Source of the DNA: Isoetes taiwanensis
Lineage: Eukaryota; Streptophyta; Lycopodiopsida; Isoetales; Isoetaceae
Reading direction: 5' to 3'
DNA: 64,000 nt
Assembly: GCA_021234155.1 (NCBI GenBank)
Contig: JAJEKV010000062.1
Span: forward strand, 7,642,425 to 7,706,424
A model generated the notes under the pieces. It worked only from the letters and a program-made list of their open reading frames with translations. It was not told the DNA's origin and made no database searches. The position numbers and the translations under genes were made by a program. Of this stretch, positions 22,781 to 38,200 are shown in pieces (position 1 is the stretch's first letter; every line of letters starts with the position of its first letter).

Positions 22781-25019
22781 GGATAGCTTGTTTTTACAAA
22801 TTGAACACAATTGACAGCATCAATTATATTCATTTGAAAACTATAGCTTTTATTTTGGCGACATTGATGCGAAACATGAGTGGAAGCCATGTCTGCTGTC
22901 TATATAAGGCATCATTATATTCACTGTAAAAACTATAACTGTTTACAGGAATAAAAAATATGAGCGATGGTACATCTAGTCTATGTAAATCTAAGCTAGA
23001 TAGTGTTTTTAGCCTATGGCTTTTCATGCCTTATCACATTTTATGACAGAAATAAAAACAAATAAAGTAGCAGGAATTTGCATTTAGCTTTACTTATGGA
23101 TAATCTACAGTCTTAGAACTTCAGAACTTTTTATTAGTTCTAAAGATGCCATTTACAAAAAATGCATTTTGGATCTTTAAGTTCGAAAATAATTCATGTA
23201 TACATGGCTTGGATGGACACATACCTGACTTTTGGGCAGAATGCTATGAAGAGGGAAATGTTGGGTGGAGATCAGATGGAATACTGTTGAAATAACGTGC
23301 GATAAAAGAGAGAACACTGTAGCAAATAAACCCAGCATCAGATGTGAACAAAAGCACATGGAGCGACAATTTCGTTATTAGAAATGGTTTGATACAAAGT
23401 CCAAAATTAATCATTTATTACAATCATAATTATTAACTAATTATAGGTTTCTTTAAGATATACCAGATGCTCTAATCTAGAATGGTTAGCAGATCTCAAA
23501 ATGAAAAAGTCCATGGTGATGGCCTAGGTAATTTCAGTTGAAGTTCTTAACTGATATCTGTGACATCATACTTCTATGCTATATATTTCTCTATCAGTAG
23601 CATATCAGTCCTAATCGGCCCTAGACCTTCGGTGATGTTTCTGTGTTCTAGCATTCTAAGAGATTGCTGCTCTGCGAGAGAGGAGTTCTCTCTTGGGCTC
23701 CCTCAGATTAAGCCGTTTGAAACCAAACATTTGTCCTTGATTTGGCTTTTCCCTTCTCTGTGTTGGATTTAAGAATTCAATCCCATAATCTGTGAATTCA
23801 CACCCAAATTTGGGTCTATAAAGCACAAAATTGCAGAGGTCAATCTTAATCTCTGTGGTCCAAAATTTACACAGCCTATGAGTTCACACTCAAATTTGGG
23901 TTTATAAACCATAAAATTGGAGGTCAACCTCGATCTGTGAGGTCGAAAAAGTCCACAATTTGCTCTGAATTTAAGCAATACATCCGCCTCAACGGTGGCA
24001 AACGTCCTATTAAAATTGGGGGCATGCCATAGGTAAATGGATGCCATAATTCTTAGGTACCGTTGCTGCTGTGGGAAGTTACTCAATGCAGAATTTCGCC
24101 TTAGCAATCATATTAGAGTGACTCCATCTCCTTAATTTGTGACCAGCATTAGCAACTCGATATGCCGAAATTACAGTTGCAAAAGAATCCACAGATCCTG
24201 ACTCAACTTTAAAGTTTTTGGATTCTAGTGCCTGGATTTATGTAAAGGGCTTTGATTTATTTTATTCCTAGTTTGCTTCTGGTCATGAAAAAGCAAAGTG
24301 TCTGCTGTTCGTAGAAAGCTTTTACAGAGCCTGTAAATAGGCTTGAATCTGGCTTCGATCATGAGAAAAGTATCAAAATTCGTCTGAATGCAATTGGGCA
24401 AAGTCGCATCTCTGGAAGGTTCCTCTTTGCAAAGAGCTGCAGTGTACAAATTTGTAGATTCTGCTTTCATGGCCGAGCAACAGAGATCCAAAATGCTGCC
24501 GGAATTGCCTCAAAATGCGCGTTTAAAACATTCTTTTGAGAATTGTGCCAAAAGATAGGCTAATTAAATTCCATTGGTTCGATACGCACATGGTTATGGG
24601 GCAAGGAATTCGAAATTTTATTGAAGGACCTATGGACTCGGCCACAAAAATCCAAGAACTTGTCTGCAAAGCGCATCAGTTGGGGCTAGAATCCATATTA
24701 GACTCTGTAATCGATGAATACGTCAGAAACTGCTATATGATTATGCGTTAAGCAACCCAAAATTTTGTTGAACTGGCCATGGATTTGCCCGTAAAAATCG
24801 AAGAAGATGTCTGCAAAACACATCGATTGGGGCCAGTGAGCACAGTACAGAGAAAGGCCTAGGGCTCTCTGGCTCTTGTTTTAAATTTGAGCCCCTAGAT
24901 CGATGCGCCAGGTCTAAGGCCACTGTTTTCTGGATTCAACACTGCTGCTGCAAACAAAAAGCTTAGCCCCTTTTTATGATGTGGGCGATGGATTTCCCTA
25001 TGTTTCCAACTGAATTAGC

Positions 25020-25735
25020 CTGCTTTTATCCCGGAATTAGCTGCCTTTATCTTTAATTTCCTCACCGAAATTGAAACGCTAGATTAACTATTTGCTTTCT
25101 GTTCTTACCATATAGAAGATTCTGGAGCTAGGGACAGCAACTTACCCGGATTTTTTCAGCTCTGGCTGGACCTTTCTTGTTAGTCTCGTGCAAAGCTTCT
25201 GCAAAGAACACAACGAATAGACCAATTACTAATCTATTTTGTTAAAATGGAGCCCTGGGTGGCATCTAACGGAGTAGAATGAGTGCAGCCGCCCTGTGTT
25301 TCCAAGCCTGGAGTCTTTAAACTACTTGGATGAAAATTGGTCCGAAAATGCATCCTAGAAAGCAATAGATTTTTTAACCGGAATTGAAACCAAAGTCATG
25401 GACCAAGCAATTCCCAGCTGATTTTTGCTTATTCTAAAACCACAATTAACTGGTTTTATCTTGCTTAGTCTCCTCACCGGAATTAAAAGGGAACGTTAGG
25501 TATTTAATTTAAGAAATGGACAATTTTCAATCAATTCTCGTTTGGTCCAAAGGAAATTTCATATCTCTTACTGCATGCAGAGTAAATCATGGCGCTACAG
25601 ACACAAACTTACCCGGGGTTTTCTTGGCTCCGCCTGTACTTTTGTTGATAGTTTTGTGCAGAACTTCTGCAACAACAAATAGAGTCTATTACTAATCTAG
25701 TTCATACAACGGGGGGCCAGGCGGCATAAGGGAAG
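25020..25735 (-). repeat. Diverged tandem duplication containing an exon-like segment
   Basis: Blocks at about 25020-25275 and 25440-25735 are related (shared words: tttcctcaccgaaatt / tctcctcaccggaatt, acttacccgg, cttctgcaa, tattactaatct, ggcat). On the minus strand each contains TGCAG, a stretch of about 54 bases, then GTAAGT, which is a small exon bounded by consensus splice sites. In the first copy one frame reads ALHETNKKGPARAEKIR. I do not recognise the peptide. It is probably a duplicated captured exon. Confidence 0.5.
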
Positions 25736-25889
25736 AGGCACGTGCACCGGGGGAAGCTCACGGCGATCTGAAAGTTTCTCCGGTTTGAATATAGTCAATT
25801 TTGCTCTTAAGCAATAACCGGAAGGTAGGTATAGCTAATTCTAAAATGCCTTTTTGGAACCGGATTTTTTTTTAATAATAATATATATA

Positions 25890-26323
25890 GAAGGATAGCA
25901 CATCAAACCATTGAAAGGGGCATCAAACATATTAAGAAATTGAACCATTAAATTAAACCCCCCTTGACCCCCAGTTATTTTTGCTGATATTCATGCAAGA
26001 CGTCCAACGGTTGGCGAGGAGCCCCAAATACATACGCCAATATATGTGTACCGTACTAAGCATACATGTGTACAATGCACCTCACAACCTTTGGGCTAAT
26101 TGTGTATTTGAAACTGATAGTTATCTAAAACTTACAAATAAACGAGTTGCATCTAATGATGGTTGGGATCGTCCGAAACAGACATCCAACAGTTCGAGCC
26201 TACCGATGGACGCCCTGCACGAATATCAGCAAAAACAACTAGGGGGTCGGGTGGGTTTAATTTAATGGTTCAATTTCTTAATATGTTTGATGCCCCTTTC
26301 AATGGTTTGATGTACTATCCTTC
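25890..26323. mobile_element. Foldback MITE with ~85-bp terminal inverted repeats
   Basis: The left arm (from 25890, gaaggatagcacatcaaacc) and the right arm (ending at 26323) are near-perfect reverse complements for about 85 bases, differing at only a few positions. Between them are about 260 bases with no transposase. The size, long arms and lack of coding capacity fit a non-autonomous foldback or MITE. It is flanked by TA-rich sequence, so the target duplication cannot be read confidently. Confidence 0.88.
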
Positions 26324-26675
26324 TCCTTCTATTCTATCTATCATATCCTTATCTCTTATATATATACAATTATATTGTGTGTAGATGTGTGTAGACAGTT
26401 TGATCTCGGCCGTCCATCTCAGATCTGGACGGCCCACGTGAAGCCCCCAAATAACCCACCATAAATGACCCCTTTATTTGGGGCTTTTGATCTGGGCCCT
26501 AGAATGTGCTAGATCAATGACTCAGATTTAATTGCCAATACTAAATGTAATAATTAATGCCATTTATGTTGTAGCTAATGAGGTGGCATCGTATTGTGCC
26601 ATTAAAGCCACATTAATACCCTTTTGTAACGTGGCATGCTTGGGTTTTAAATCAATTAAAATCTTAATTAATTAA

Positions 26676-29519
<2,844 letters not shown>

Positions 29520-29900
29520 AGAGGATCTTTATAGAATCTTGAAGAATTTAAAAGAATCTTCAGAGCTTTCGAATCTTCTATAAACCTTGAAATATAAAGA
29601 AATCCACAAATAATCTTCAACCATCTAGGTGAATGTTTATGAAATCTTGGAGTACAAGGGGTCTTCATACAATCTTAAGGATCTGGCAAAATCTTATGGA
29701 AATCTTCTCATAATCTTCATAAAATGTTGGAGGACCCGGAAAAACTTCATAGAATTTTAGAGAGCCTCTAAGGGAATCGTATGAGGATTGCAAACTCCAG
29801 GAAATCTAGGGTAAGGTCCATATAATCTTTGAGAATCTAGGGCAATTTTTATAGAATCTTAAAAAATCTAGGCGAATCTTCATAAGAATCTTAAGCTCGA
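29520..29900 (-). repeat. Short-period minisatellite, degenerate
   Basis: The segment is composed of variants of AATCTTCATAGAATCTTGGA. This is the same repeat family as the long arrays at 4260-5900 (opposite strand) and 58230-59570, but shorter and more decayed. It precedes the 3' end of unit 1, as the array at 58230-59570 precedes the end of that element. Confidence 0.7.
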
Positions 29901-30792
29901 ACGAGACACCATACAATTTGTGTGCCCCCATAAAAGCTTAGGTTCGAAGTAGACACCTTATGAACTGCACACTTGTTGGGGATCCTTAGCTTCTAGTTAA
30001 AGGAATTGGGATTCCAATTGAGATGATTGAGATTATAACAACCCATGAAGGAGTTAACATTCACAATTTGAGTAGGTTGCAAGTGTGTGTGGATGCATTT
30101 CCTGAATAAATATGCTTATGCTACTCGTTAGAGGGACATTGAATTCGACTTATCTGAGCCAAAGGCACCCCACAGGCTAAAAATAAGGAACATCCTTCAC
30201 CAAAAATGGATGCCGTAAAAAAAAACAACTAAGATAATTTGGTGCTTTGGAATGAATCTTTCTATAATCTTACGGAATACTCGCAGTATCCTGGAGAATT
30301 TTAATACATTGTTGAAAAACCTATGTACGTACAGTCGATTTCGTACACTCCCTTATAGTACAAATACTTTTATATATATACAATTATATTTGTGTGTAGA
30401 TGTGTGTAGACATTTTGATCTCGGCCGTCCATCTCAGATCTGGACAGCCCACGTGAAGCCCCCAAATAAGCCACCTCAAATGACCCCTTTATTTGGGGCT
30501 TTTGATCTAGGCCCTAGAATGTGCTAGATCAATGGCTTATATTTAATCGCCCATATTAAATGTAATAATTAATGCCAACCGAGTGGCAAGAACCTATAGT
30601 TACAAATCTCGAGAGAAAGTCTTCGAGATGTTTCGGCAAAAAATATCTTTGAGATATCTGATTTCTTCAAGCCCTGACTGCTCTGCTCTGTTCGATAACC
30701 CATTCATACTCGATCCACTCCTCCGGCCAAGTTAGGCTTGGGATCTTGTGTTTTTTGTCAAAAATCCGTCTGTTTTTTCTTAGATCTTGGAG

Positions 30793-30908
30793 ATGGCCGG
30801 AAAGGGTGAAGGCCCTGCCATTGGTATCGATCTTGGTACTACCTATTCTTGCGTCGGAGTTTGGCAGCATGATCGTGTTGAGATCATCGCAAATGACAAG
30901 GGTAACAG
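30793..30908 (+). pseudogene. HSP70 first exon, isolated
   Basis: ATG at 30793 opens [20 protein letters not shown], then VGVW and [11 protein letters not shown], which is the N-terminal ATP-binding start of cytosolic HSP70/HSC70 chaperones including the phosphate-1 motif GIDLGTTYS. The exon ends at 30908 with a donor (AACAG, then gttagg), so the next residues should be TTPSYVAF. No such exon is found in the following 5 kb. The exon is intact and has a normal start context (gagATGGCC), so a captured promoter plus exon 1 could still drive transcription. The rest of the ATPase and the substrate-binding domain are missing. Confidence 0.88.
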
Positions 30909-31483
30909 GTTAGGCATCTGTTGCTTTCCGCAGGGCTTCCTATTTCTTCTGCATAAATGTCTTCTTAGATTCGGCCCATGTTCATTCTGCTTCGAAGTAT
31001 TTTCTTTTACCGTAGCATTGCACCTGTATTCAATTGATCCTTCATATGATCTACTTCTAAACGTGAGAAACCGAGCATCGCCAGTACGAGGTCTTTGGTA
31101 CGACTGTCCAGGCACAGATTTGCAGAGATAATGCAACAGGTATTTTATAAGTTAAGAATGGTTTGTTTTTATGAAAGGGCAAATGCCAGACATGATTCTT
31201 AAGCTTGTGTTGCAGGTAATTAATTGCCGAGGGCTCTTGGTTGATGCATGCTTTTATGCATGAAGAACCACAAACAGGTCCCTTATTGAATCGATTTCGA
31301 GCGCTTATCCTTTTTGGATTTGCATTCCATCTATGTGCGACGGATTTGGCGATGTTTTTGGAGCTACCCCTTTGCGCATGATGCCGGTAGTGCTTATGCC
31401 CGGTTCAGCATCACTTACGGCCTCTCCTTTTTATTCTGGCGTCATTCACAGCCATGATTGGCAGACATAGCTGTGGTAAGCTT

Positions 31484-31714
31484 TTTGTTGATCTAACAAG
31501 GCAAATGCTTTCGAAGCTTGCAAATCAGCTATACATGTCTGCTCTGCTGTCCTTTGGAAACAAACATATGGTTAACCTGAAGAAGTACAGTATTTTGCTT
31601 CTGGATCTTCTGGTGGATCTGAAGACTGTTCTACAAGCTGACAATGGTTTCCTTCTTGGGCATTGGTTAGAGAATGCGAAGCAGGTAGCAACGTCTCAAA
31701 ACGAAATGGAACTG
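31484..31714 (+). pseudogene. Alpha-N-acetylglucosaminidase (NAGLU) exon fragment
   Basis: The frame encodes VDLTRQMLSKLANQLYMSAL, then LLDLLVDLKTVL, NGFLLGHWLENAKQVATSQNE and MEL, ending at a donor (CTG, then gtattt) at 31714. This is the helical C-terminal domain of family GH89 alpha-N-acetylglucosaminidases (family pattern VDLTRQ-LSK-AN--Y, then FLLG-WLE-AK--A--Q-E). The catalytic TIM barrel and the final exon are absent. Together with HSP70 exon 1 less than 600 bases upstream on the same strand, it makes a chimera of two unrelated host genes. Confidence 0.83.
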
Positions 31715-34700
31715 GTATTTAGTTTTCCACAATGTTTATTGCCTTTTTGTCCCTTCGATTTGTCTCTTGTTTGGCAATTAAGCCCAATCGATCTGAGTTT
31801 GCATTTCCCTGCATATTGTGCTAACTCTGGGTATTTACCCTTTTTGCAGGCAAAATCCTTCGGGTTCAACTGGTGGTAATTTGAAGGCCAAATGCACGTG
31901 GTTACATGCAGAACAGGTGATCACGTACTATTTGTTTCATCAATAAAGAGATTTGTTTTGTCAATAAGGGGGTCAGATGCACATAATGGGCTGTGTCTTA
32001 TCTTCTTGATTGTTGCAGTTACGTCAAAAAATCCAGCTTCAAGCTTGTTAGAATCCAGAAGCATGAGCGTGTCGAGTGCTAATACCAGGGCTACATGGAT
32101 TTCATGTTCACCCTTCAAGAGACCGACAAAGGTATGCCTTTCTCTTTGGTTAAAACTCAACTTCTAATCTTGAGAGCTTAGCAGAAGGTAATCATTTTGC
32201 AGGTTTCTGTATTGTTGAAAGAGTTTAAAACCAGTAGCTGTTGCTTCGAACTTTGACAATGCTTATGAGGATGCACATAAAAATGAAAATAAGTCAATAT
32301 GGCATTACACTCATATCTCCCTTCATATCGCTCATGCTAGAGGAGATAATCGTGCGTGTAATTGTATCTGCTAAAATAAGTATCCGAAATTGACTTCTGC
32401 CACTTCTACCTTAGCCAGATAAGGTCTGGCTTTCATATAGGAACATAATTTGGCTTATGACTTCATGCTGCTTACCAAACAATTTAGATTTCGCAATAAG
32501 CAACAGAAGAAGTGCCAGAAGGCACTATTTAAATCTTTATGCATGTGTGTTCCTGTTCTTCAATTAGTTTAATTATTTGGAGAATCTTTTAGTTAGGTAT
32601 TTTTATCATTATTATTCCCGTAATTTTGATAATTGTATTTTACAAGAACATTTTTTTTCTAGATTCGGCGTTGGGATTACTTTCGAGGGCGGCTTTGTCG
32701 ATACTTTTGACGTGGCAAACGTGGTCAGTCTGTTGTGTCCACTTTTCCTGCATGTATGTCTTGCTATCTGTTTTCTCTGTTTTTGTTGTGAAGCTTATTT
32801 GGACTAATGGGCAGAATGAGGCAACGGATGGCCTTGTTGGTGGAGTTCATTATGTCTAGAGTCCCATGCAGTTTTAGGCATTGCTACAAGCCGGATGTAA
32901 CATCTTTGTTGCAAGAATCATTGGGGGTACATATTCTATCCCCGGAAAAAAAAAAGTGGTCTTTTATTTTATTGTTGGAAACTTAGGTTGTAGCCGGACT
33001 ATGTAGTTAAACTTCACGTAATTCATTCTCCTTTCGATTTTCAATTCTTTAAGTGGAAGTGAAACCCGAACCGGACACTTCTCCCTTACTGCCTTTAGAA
33101 ATGAATGGAGCCCAGGGCTATCTTTAAATATGAAGCTTTTTCGGTCTCATTTTGGATGCGAGCATCGGACCCAACAAATATGGTCGCTTTTAAGTAGTGT
33201 ATGCGTTATCATCTTGTGTTTACCGCCAATTCGAGAAATTTAACTATTTTCACCTTCTTTGTGAAATCATCTTGTGTTTACTGCCAATTCCAGAGAATTT
33301 AACTATTTTCACCTTCTTTGTGAAATCCCTGTGCGTATAGCTACTATACTCGTAGTCTTTGAGCCATTTTTGAATCTTTGTGGCTATTTTGATTAATTTG
33401 AAATGGGCTGCAGGTTTTATGGAGTTCTGCTACTTCGATGTGATATTGGAACAAAGAAAATATGTTTATGAATGTAATATTTCTTCACACTAAGATGATG
33501 CATGGTTCTCTAGACAATTATTTTAGAAAAAATTTGTCCAACTAGCCTGCAGTTTGATCAACATGGGAATTTATGGGTAGTTGCTAGTGCAGCTGAAACA
33601 ATGGTCATTGACAATTTTGGGCACCCTCTTGTGCTTGGCCAGTCCCTTTGTTTTGTGTATTTGGAATTTTGTTGACCGAGCACAATAAGCTTTTGACTGT
33701 GGCAGTTGGCCATTATCTTCCTCACAATCTTACACTCTAATAATGAATGAAAAATTGTTTCACCATCTTACACTCTAATAATGAATGAAAATTTGTTTCA
33801 TTGTTAATACAACCGAGACAGAGAGAGCAGAGCACTACCATATTTAGCTTTTCTAGAATTCAGGTAGCTACATCGTGGTTTTAAATACCAGCGTTGCAAT
33901 TTTTTAACACTTGTGAAAACTTGATTTGGGCAACCAGCCGTAAATGCATGATCTGACAATTCCACTCAAAACATTTTGCGTCGTTAAATGGCAATCGAAA
34001 ATAATGTTCAAAGATTTGGAATTAATCCAAAACCATTTTGCAAACTAAAATAATGTTGAAAGATTTGCAAGTAACATAAAATCATTTTGCTTTGGGCCTT
34101 GGTTGGCAGTCTTTGATTGGCTCAGCAATATAAAAAGGAGCAAAATACCCTTCTTGCTTCCAGAAGAATGGTGCTTACTGGGTCTAGCATGAGGGTGGCA
34201 GCGGCCAGAAAGGCCACAGTAAGCTCTCAGCCTCTCAATTGTATACCTTTGTCCTTTAGGGGAAGATTTTAACATGAGTGGATGCAAGAAGCGTTGCAAC
34301 TCTAAGCTATTGATCAGGTCTTGAAGGGCGCCTGCAATTTGATAGCTCATTGAGTTGTGCAACCGTTTAACACTAGCCCAATGAGTCATATGTTGAAGGG
34401 TTTTCAATAGCTGTAGAGTTTTGGATTGCAAATAACAAAGTTTTAACGGTGGATGCCATCGCAATGCGAGGTGTTGAATGAAAACCTTTTTCTCTTGCTT
34501 CTCAATCCCATTATGCAAGTTAATCCAAGGCAAAAGCATACACCATCATATGGATAATACTATACCTACTTTAAATGTATTATCATTGCATAAAGTAGGT
34601 CCAGCTGTTGTAATTCTGGTTGCAGATGAACAAGAGGCTGTTATTTTTTCTTCAAAAGGGAGCCAATTTAGTAGCATATCCTTGTTATCCACCATTCACT

Positions 34701-36277
34701 CAATTCAACTAACAAAATTTTCTTGAGATGGGTTCTATGATTTTGAACCTGGATATTTTGCATCCAACTCCAGAAAAATGTTGCATGATAATCGTTGAAA
34801 CCTAGAGTTTTCGCATCCAACTTCTATGCTATTTTTGAATTATGCAAATCACTGGAGGTGAAGAGCTTCAAAATCATTCACAAAACCAAATAACTAAATA
34901 GATCGAGATGAAAATGGAAAAACCTTTCATTCAGGGGATATTAAAAAGAAGTTATTTAGGGAAGCCCTTTTAGCGCGAGTAAAATCCTTTGTTTAACATT
35001 TTCAATTGAAGAAATTATTTAGGGAAGTTCTTTAAGCACATGGGATTCAATCATGCATAAAGTTTTGGCATTAAACACCGGCGATATTATGAATATTGCG
35101 AGACCACACCAATTCATGGTTCAAGTCAACGTCGTCTCAAATAATGTTGCGAGTCCAAACATGGTTCAAGTCAACGTCGTCTCAAATAATGTTGCGAGTC
35201 CAAGAGAATCGAAATTCCAAAGAATTTTGAATATTCCAAAAGGAGGTCCATTCTGGACTAGGAAACAAGTTTTTACCATGGCACTTCCGACAACATTGGA
35301 TGTTTTTTATTCTGTAGATGAAATAGTTCTAGTAAATAGTGTTGAACTTCTAACTGCTAGAAGTTCTAATAAACAATGGCGAGCTTCATTGAATGGCTAT
35401 CAGGCAAGGCATTTAGCTTCAAACTTCATGATTTTGGACTAGATACAGACTCCCATTTGTGCGACAGGATAGTTGAGATGATAAAGTCTCAAACAAGAAG
35501 AACGTTAAAGACACTAATACTTCACCATGTGATGCCAATGAATTAATGGATTATGATACTTAAATTCGACTTGGACAAACAAAATTTGGGGGTTAACCTA
35601 TGACTATAAACAGACTAAGAAGCTATATGAAACTATACGACAATGTTGAACGACCCAACTTCCACTATGAATTCTTCTAACTTAATTTTTGACACTCAAC
35701 TTTAGATACTAATATTTTTAAGCTTTGATTTTACTCCCAAATCTTCATAAACCATGGTAACAAACCCACTTATAGTACAAATACTTGTATATATATACAA
35801 TTATATGAGTGCTGCCAACATGAAGTAGAGATTTGGTAGAGATTGATCTCGGCCGTCCATCTCTGAGATGGACGGTCCAGACGGTGCCACCTCGTAACAC
35901 CCCCAAGCATCCCCCTGATTTGGGGCTTTTAATCTGGACCATCGGATTTAGGGATTTGATCTAGGCCATCCATAAAAAAATTAATGATATTAAATGCCAC
36001 CATAAATGTCCCCTTATTTGGGGCTTTTGATCTAGGCCCTTGGATTTAGGGGTTTGATCTTGGCCGTTCATACAAAGGTCCTTGACATTAATGCTATCCT
36101 AAGAAGTGGCGACATGTTATATGTTGTTTCCCTAGTTTTTCCTAAAGGTTTTAATGGTGGCGTGCCAAATTTTCGTGTCCCATAAGCGAATGACGTGTTA
36201 TTGCCCATGGAATAGGGTAGGCCTGATATAGGAGTGGAAAGGGGGATGAAGATGCAAGTTTTTTATGAGGGGCGGCT
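31715..36277. other. Remainder of unit 2 and start of unit 3
   Basis: A possible exon at 32664-32730 (acceptor tttttttctag, FGVGITFEGGFVDTFDVAN, donor gtcagt) and an exon-like SLQFDQHGNLWVVASAAETM at about 33550 are unassigned. A 43-base block (atggttcaagtcaacgtcgt and onward) is tandemly duplicated at 35118 and 35161 inside a 129-codon frame of unknown nature. A 47-base stretch (tcttgtgtttacygccaatt and onward) is duplicated near 33215 and 33268. No complete gene is present. Confidence 0.4.
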
Positions 36278-36407
36278 ATGGCAGTGTCGGGAACACGTGG
36301 AGATGAGGTTGCGGGCTGCCCTGTTAGCCTGCTCTTATCGTTAACTTTTCTTTTTTTATCCATGCGACCTCCACGACCTCTCAATTCCTTTGTGATCCGC
36401 AACTCCG

Positions 36408-36698
36408 GTGGCCCTAGCGATGTCTTCCCTCGGTTCGGAGCTCGTCTTCCTCATTCTTCAGTTCTGGAGGAGGAGAAATTTAGAGAAACCGTTCATAAGT
36501 AAGTCTTCTCTTTCTCAATCTTCGGAATCCCTCCTTTCCGCTTACCGAACTTGCTGCGGTTGGAGCAAGAATCGGGATTCTGGTTTTACAAAAGTGGGCG
36601 ACAACCGTTATTCCATGAAGATTTTCTTCGAGATTCGGAAGCAAAAGTACCTGGAGGCTTTGGACAAATTAGTGCAAAACATTTATCTTCAAATTTGA
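36408..36698 (+). CDS. Unidentified exon-like frame
   Basis: A 96-codon frame starting MALAMSSLGSELVFLILQFW, with a second half KIFFEIRKQKYLEALDKLVQ that has normal protein texture. No family is recognised. The frame just after it (36700-36916) encodes a hydrophobic segment (FLLSIIAHGISLILHFAIA) that could be a membrane helix. It lies immediately after the unit start, where the other units hold captured exons, so it is probably another host fragment. Confidence 0.3.
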   Translation: MALAMSSLGSELVFLILQFWRRRNLEKPFISKSSLSQSSESLLSAYRTCCGWSKNRDSGFTKVGDNRYSMKIFFEIRKQKYLEALDKLVQNIYLQI

Positions 36699-37191
36699 AA
36701 TGCGGATATGGCATTTTTTTCCCTTTTATTCAAGTGGTTGTTATCAACTTTTTGCTTTCAATCATTGCTCACGGTATCTCACTAATATTGCACTTTGCCA
36801 TAGCAAGTGATGCATGCCGTGGAAATCTAAAATGGCATAACAGTCTATCAACTTGGTGGTTGAATTCTATCTTTGCTACAACCCGACATTGGATTTGGAG
36901 CACGAGTGGAGCATAGAGCAAGGTGAGCATCAGTAAATGTTTTTCCATTTCCTTGCATCGTAAATGCTTTCCTAGTTGTTACACTATTAATGCTTTTTAA
37001 TTTAATGCATTGTCCGGTAATCAAGGCTTATATTTCTATCTTCCGGTCCAAAAGCTACGATTCTCCGAAGTTTGCTAGCTTCGGATCTGGAAGTACATTT
37101 GGATTTGTGTGGCTTGTGTTTATTTATACGTCCTTTTGTTGGATTTTTAACCTGATCCAAATAGCTTAAGACTGCTCTAACGATTACAAAT

Positions 37192-37479
37192 TTGCATGTG
37201 TGCTCTGCCGCCTTCTTCATAGCTCGAGCTCTATTGTCTGTTGGAAGAAGTCCCGTTGTAGATCTGCGCAGCCAAAATGATGTGATGGGAACAGAGAAGT
37301 CTTGTGATCCATACAGAACACGGGAAAAGCTACCTTGGGCAGACACGGATGTTTACAGGTTGGCACTGGAAGTAACACACATCTCTGTTGATAAAGAACA
37401 GCTTGAATATGCTGCAGCAGCATTTCGAAAGTATAGGTATTTGTCCCAACTACTTCCCCTCTTTGTTACGCAAGGCTGA
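37192..37479 (+). CDS. Unidentified exon-like frame cut near its end by the Copia insertion
   Basis: A 95-codon frame includes SPVVDLRSQNDVMGTEKS, PYRTREKLPWADTDVYRLAL and EVTHISVDKEQLEYAAAAFR, which look like genuine protein. A GT at AGGTATTTG (about 37435) could be the donor. The source is unknown. The Copia left LTR begins 12 bases after the stop. Confidence 0.35.
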   Translation: MHVCSAAFFIARALLSVGRSPVVDLRSQNDVMGTEKSCDPYRTREKLPWADTDVYRLALEVTHISVDKEQLEYAAAAFRKYRYLSQLLPLFVTQG

Positions 37480-37490
37480 CTCCCAGATGG

Positions 37491-38181
37491 TGATGAAAAC
37501 AGAGACAACTAAAGCAAACAAAACCTTCTGATCTTAATCAAGACACATCTTACAATACCCTGGCAATTACCCAATTCAAACTGCTGATAGTGATTCACTG
37601 CATAAGAAATTATCCAGCTAAATAAGCCAGAGCACAGAAGAAGGTGATTCACCGCTACAAGCAAATTCCAGTTAGTAAAACCGGAGCAAACAGGTGTAAA
37701 GCAAAATAGATCACTTATCAAACAAGCAGTTAGCAGATCTTTAGCCTCTGACAGGTTTTCACAGATCACAGCAGAAGATCGTTCAGCTGACTTCTCTTGA
37801 TCCTCCCAATCTTATTGGTACAGCAACCAGCTATTCATATGTTCTTCTGCTGCAGCTTCAGATGACCCAGACGACTCATGAGATCATCAACTCCTTCTAT
37901 TCCGCTTCAAGCAGGAGGCACCAGCACCAATCTTCAACAGCTACCTCTGCTGCTACTGTCGGAGCGCACAAACCAGGCCGATTCCTCTCACGGCAAACCC
38001 AAGAGCGTTTGCAAGCCGCATCAAATATCAGCTGCTCTTCCGTTGATTTCCCCTGTCCCGATCTCTGCTATTTAACTCAGATTTGCACCCACCGACTTGT
38101 TGCATGATGACATGTGTCGGTCTGATAGTGATGGACCTTATTATTTTTTTTTTAGTACAACAATGGCATGAATATCCAACA
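37491..38181 (-). repeat. 3' LTR of the Copia element (left copy)
   Basis: 691 bases, TG...CA. The first ~255 bases (plus-strand reading) are identical to the other LTR. The remaining ~435 bases differ at about a dozen small sites. Confidence 0.96.
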
Positions 38182-38200
38182 TTTCCCCTTCATGCCTTTG

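Larger units (their letters stand above)
21131..25889. other. Long gene-free stretch
   Basis: I find no supportable gene in 4.7 kb. Repeated motifs are present: diverged copies of gcatcaytatattcattctaa and ctataactctgac occur between about 21900 and 22950, and gtgaattcacacccaaatttg-type words recur near 23800 and 23880. A hairpin (22744-22780) and a duplicated block (25020-25735) are listed separately. The texture is that of old mobile DNA. Confidence 0.5.
30370..35790 (+). mobile_element. Gene-fragment-carrying unit 2 (HSP70 exon and NAGLU exon)
   Basis: The unit starts at TATATATACAATTATAT joined directly to the end of unit 1. It has the same GATCTCGGCCGTCCATCTC and ATTTGGGGCTTTTGATCT blocks (30418-30510) as unit 1 with only a few differences. 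It carries HSP70 exon 1 (30793-30908) and a NAGLU exon (31484-31714). It ends at ACTTATAGTACAAATACTTGTATATATA near 35790, again abutting the start of another unit. The end segment (TCTTCATAAACCAT, then AACCCA) matches the one at 55440-55490. Confidence 0.5.

Noticed and set aside
32010-32130. Cystatin-like strand pattern (SSFKLVRIQKHERV, then YMDFMFTLQETDKG)
   Set aside because: The similarity is weak, the QVVAG core is absent and the frame has a stop, so I do not call it.
31892-32859. Continuation of the HSP70 gene downstream of exon 1
   Set aside because: None of the expected HSP70 second-exon sequence appears in any frame. The only exon-like pieces there belong to NAGLU or are unassignable.
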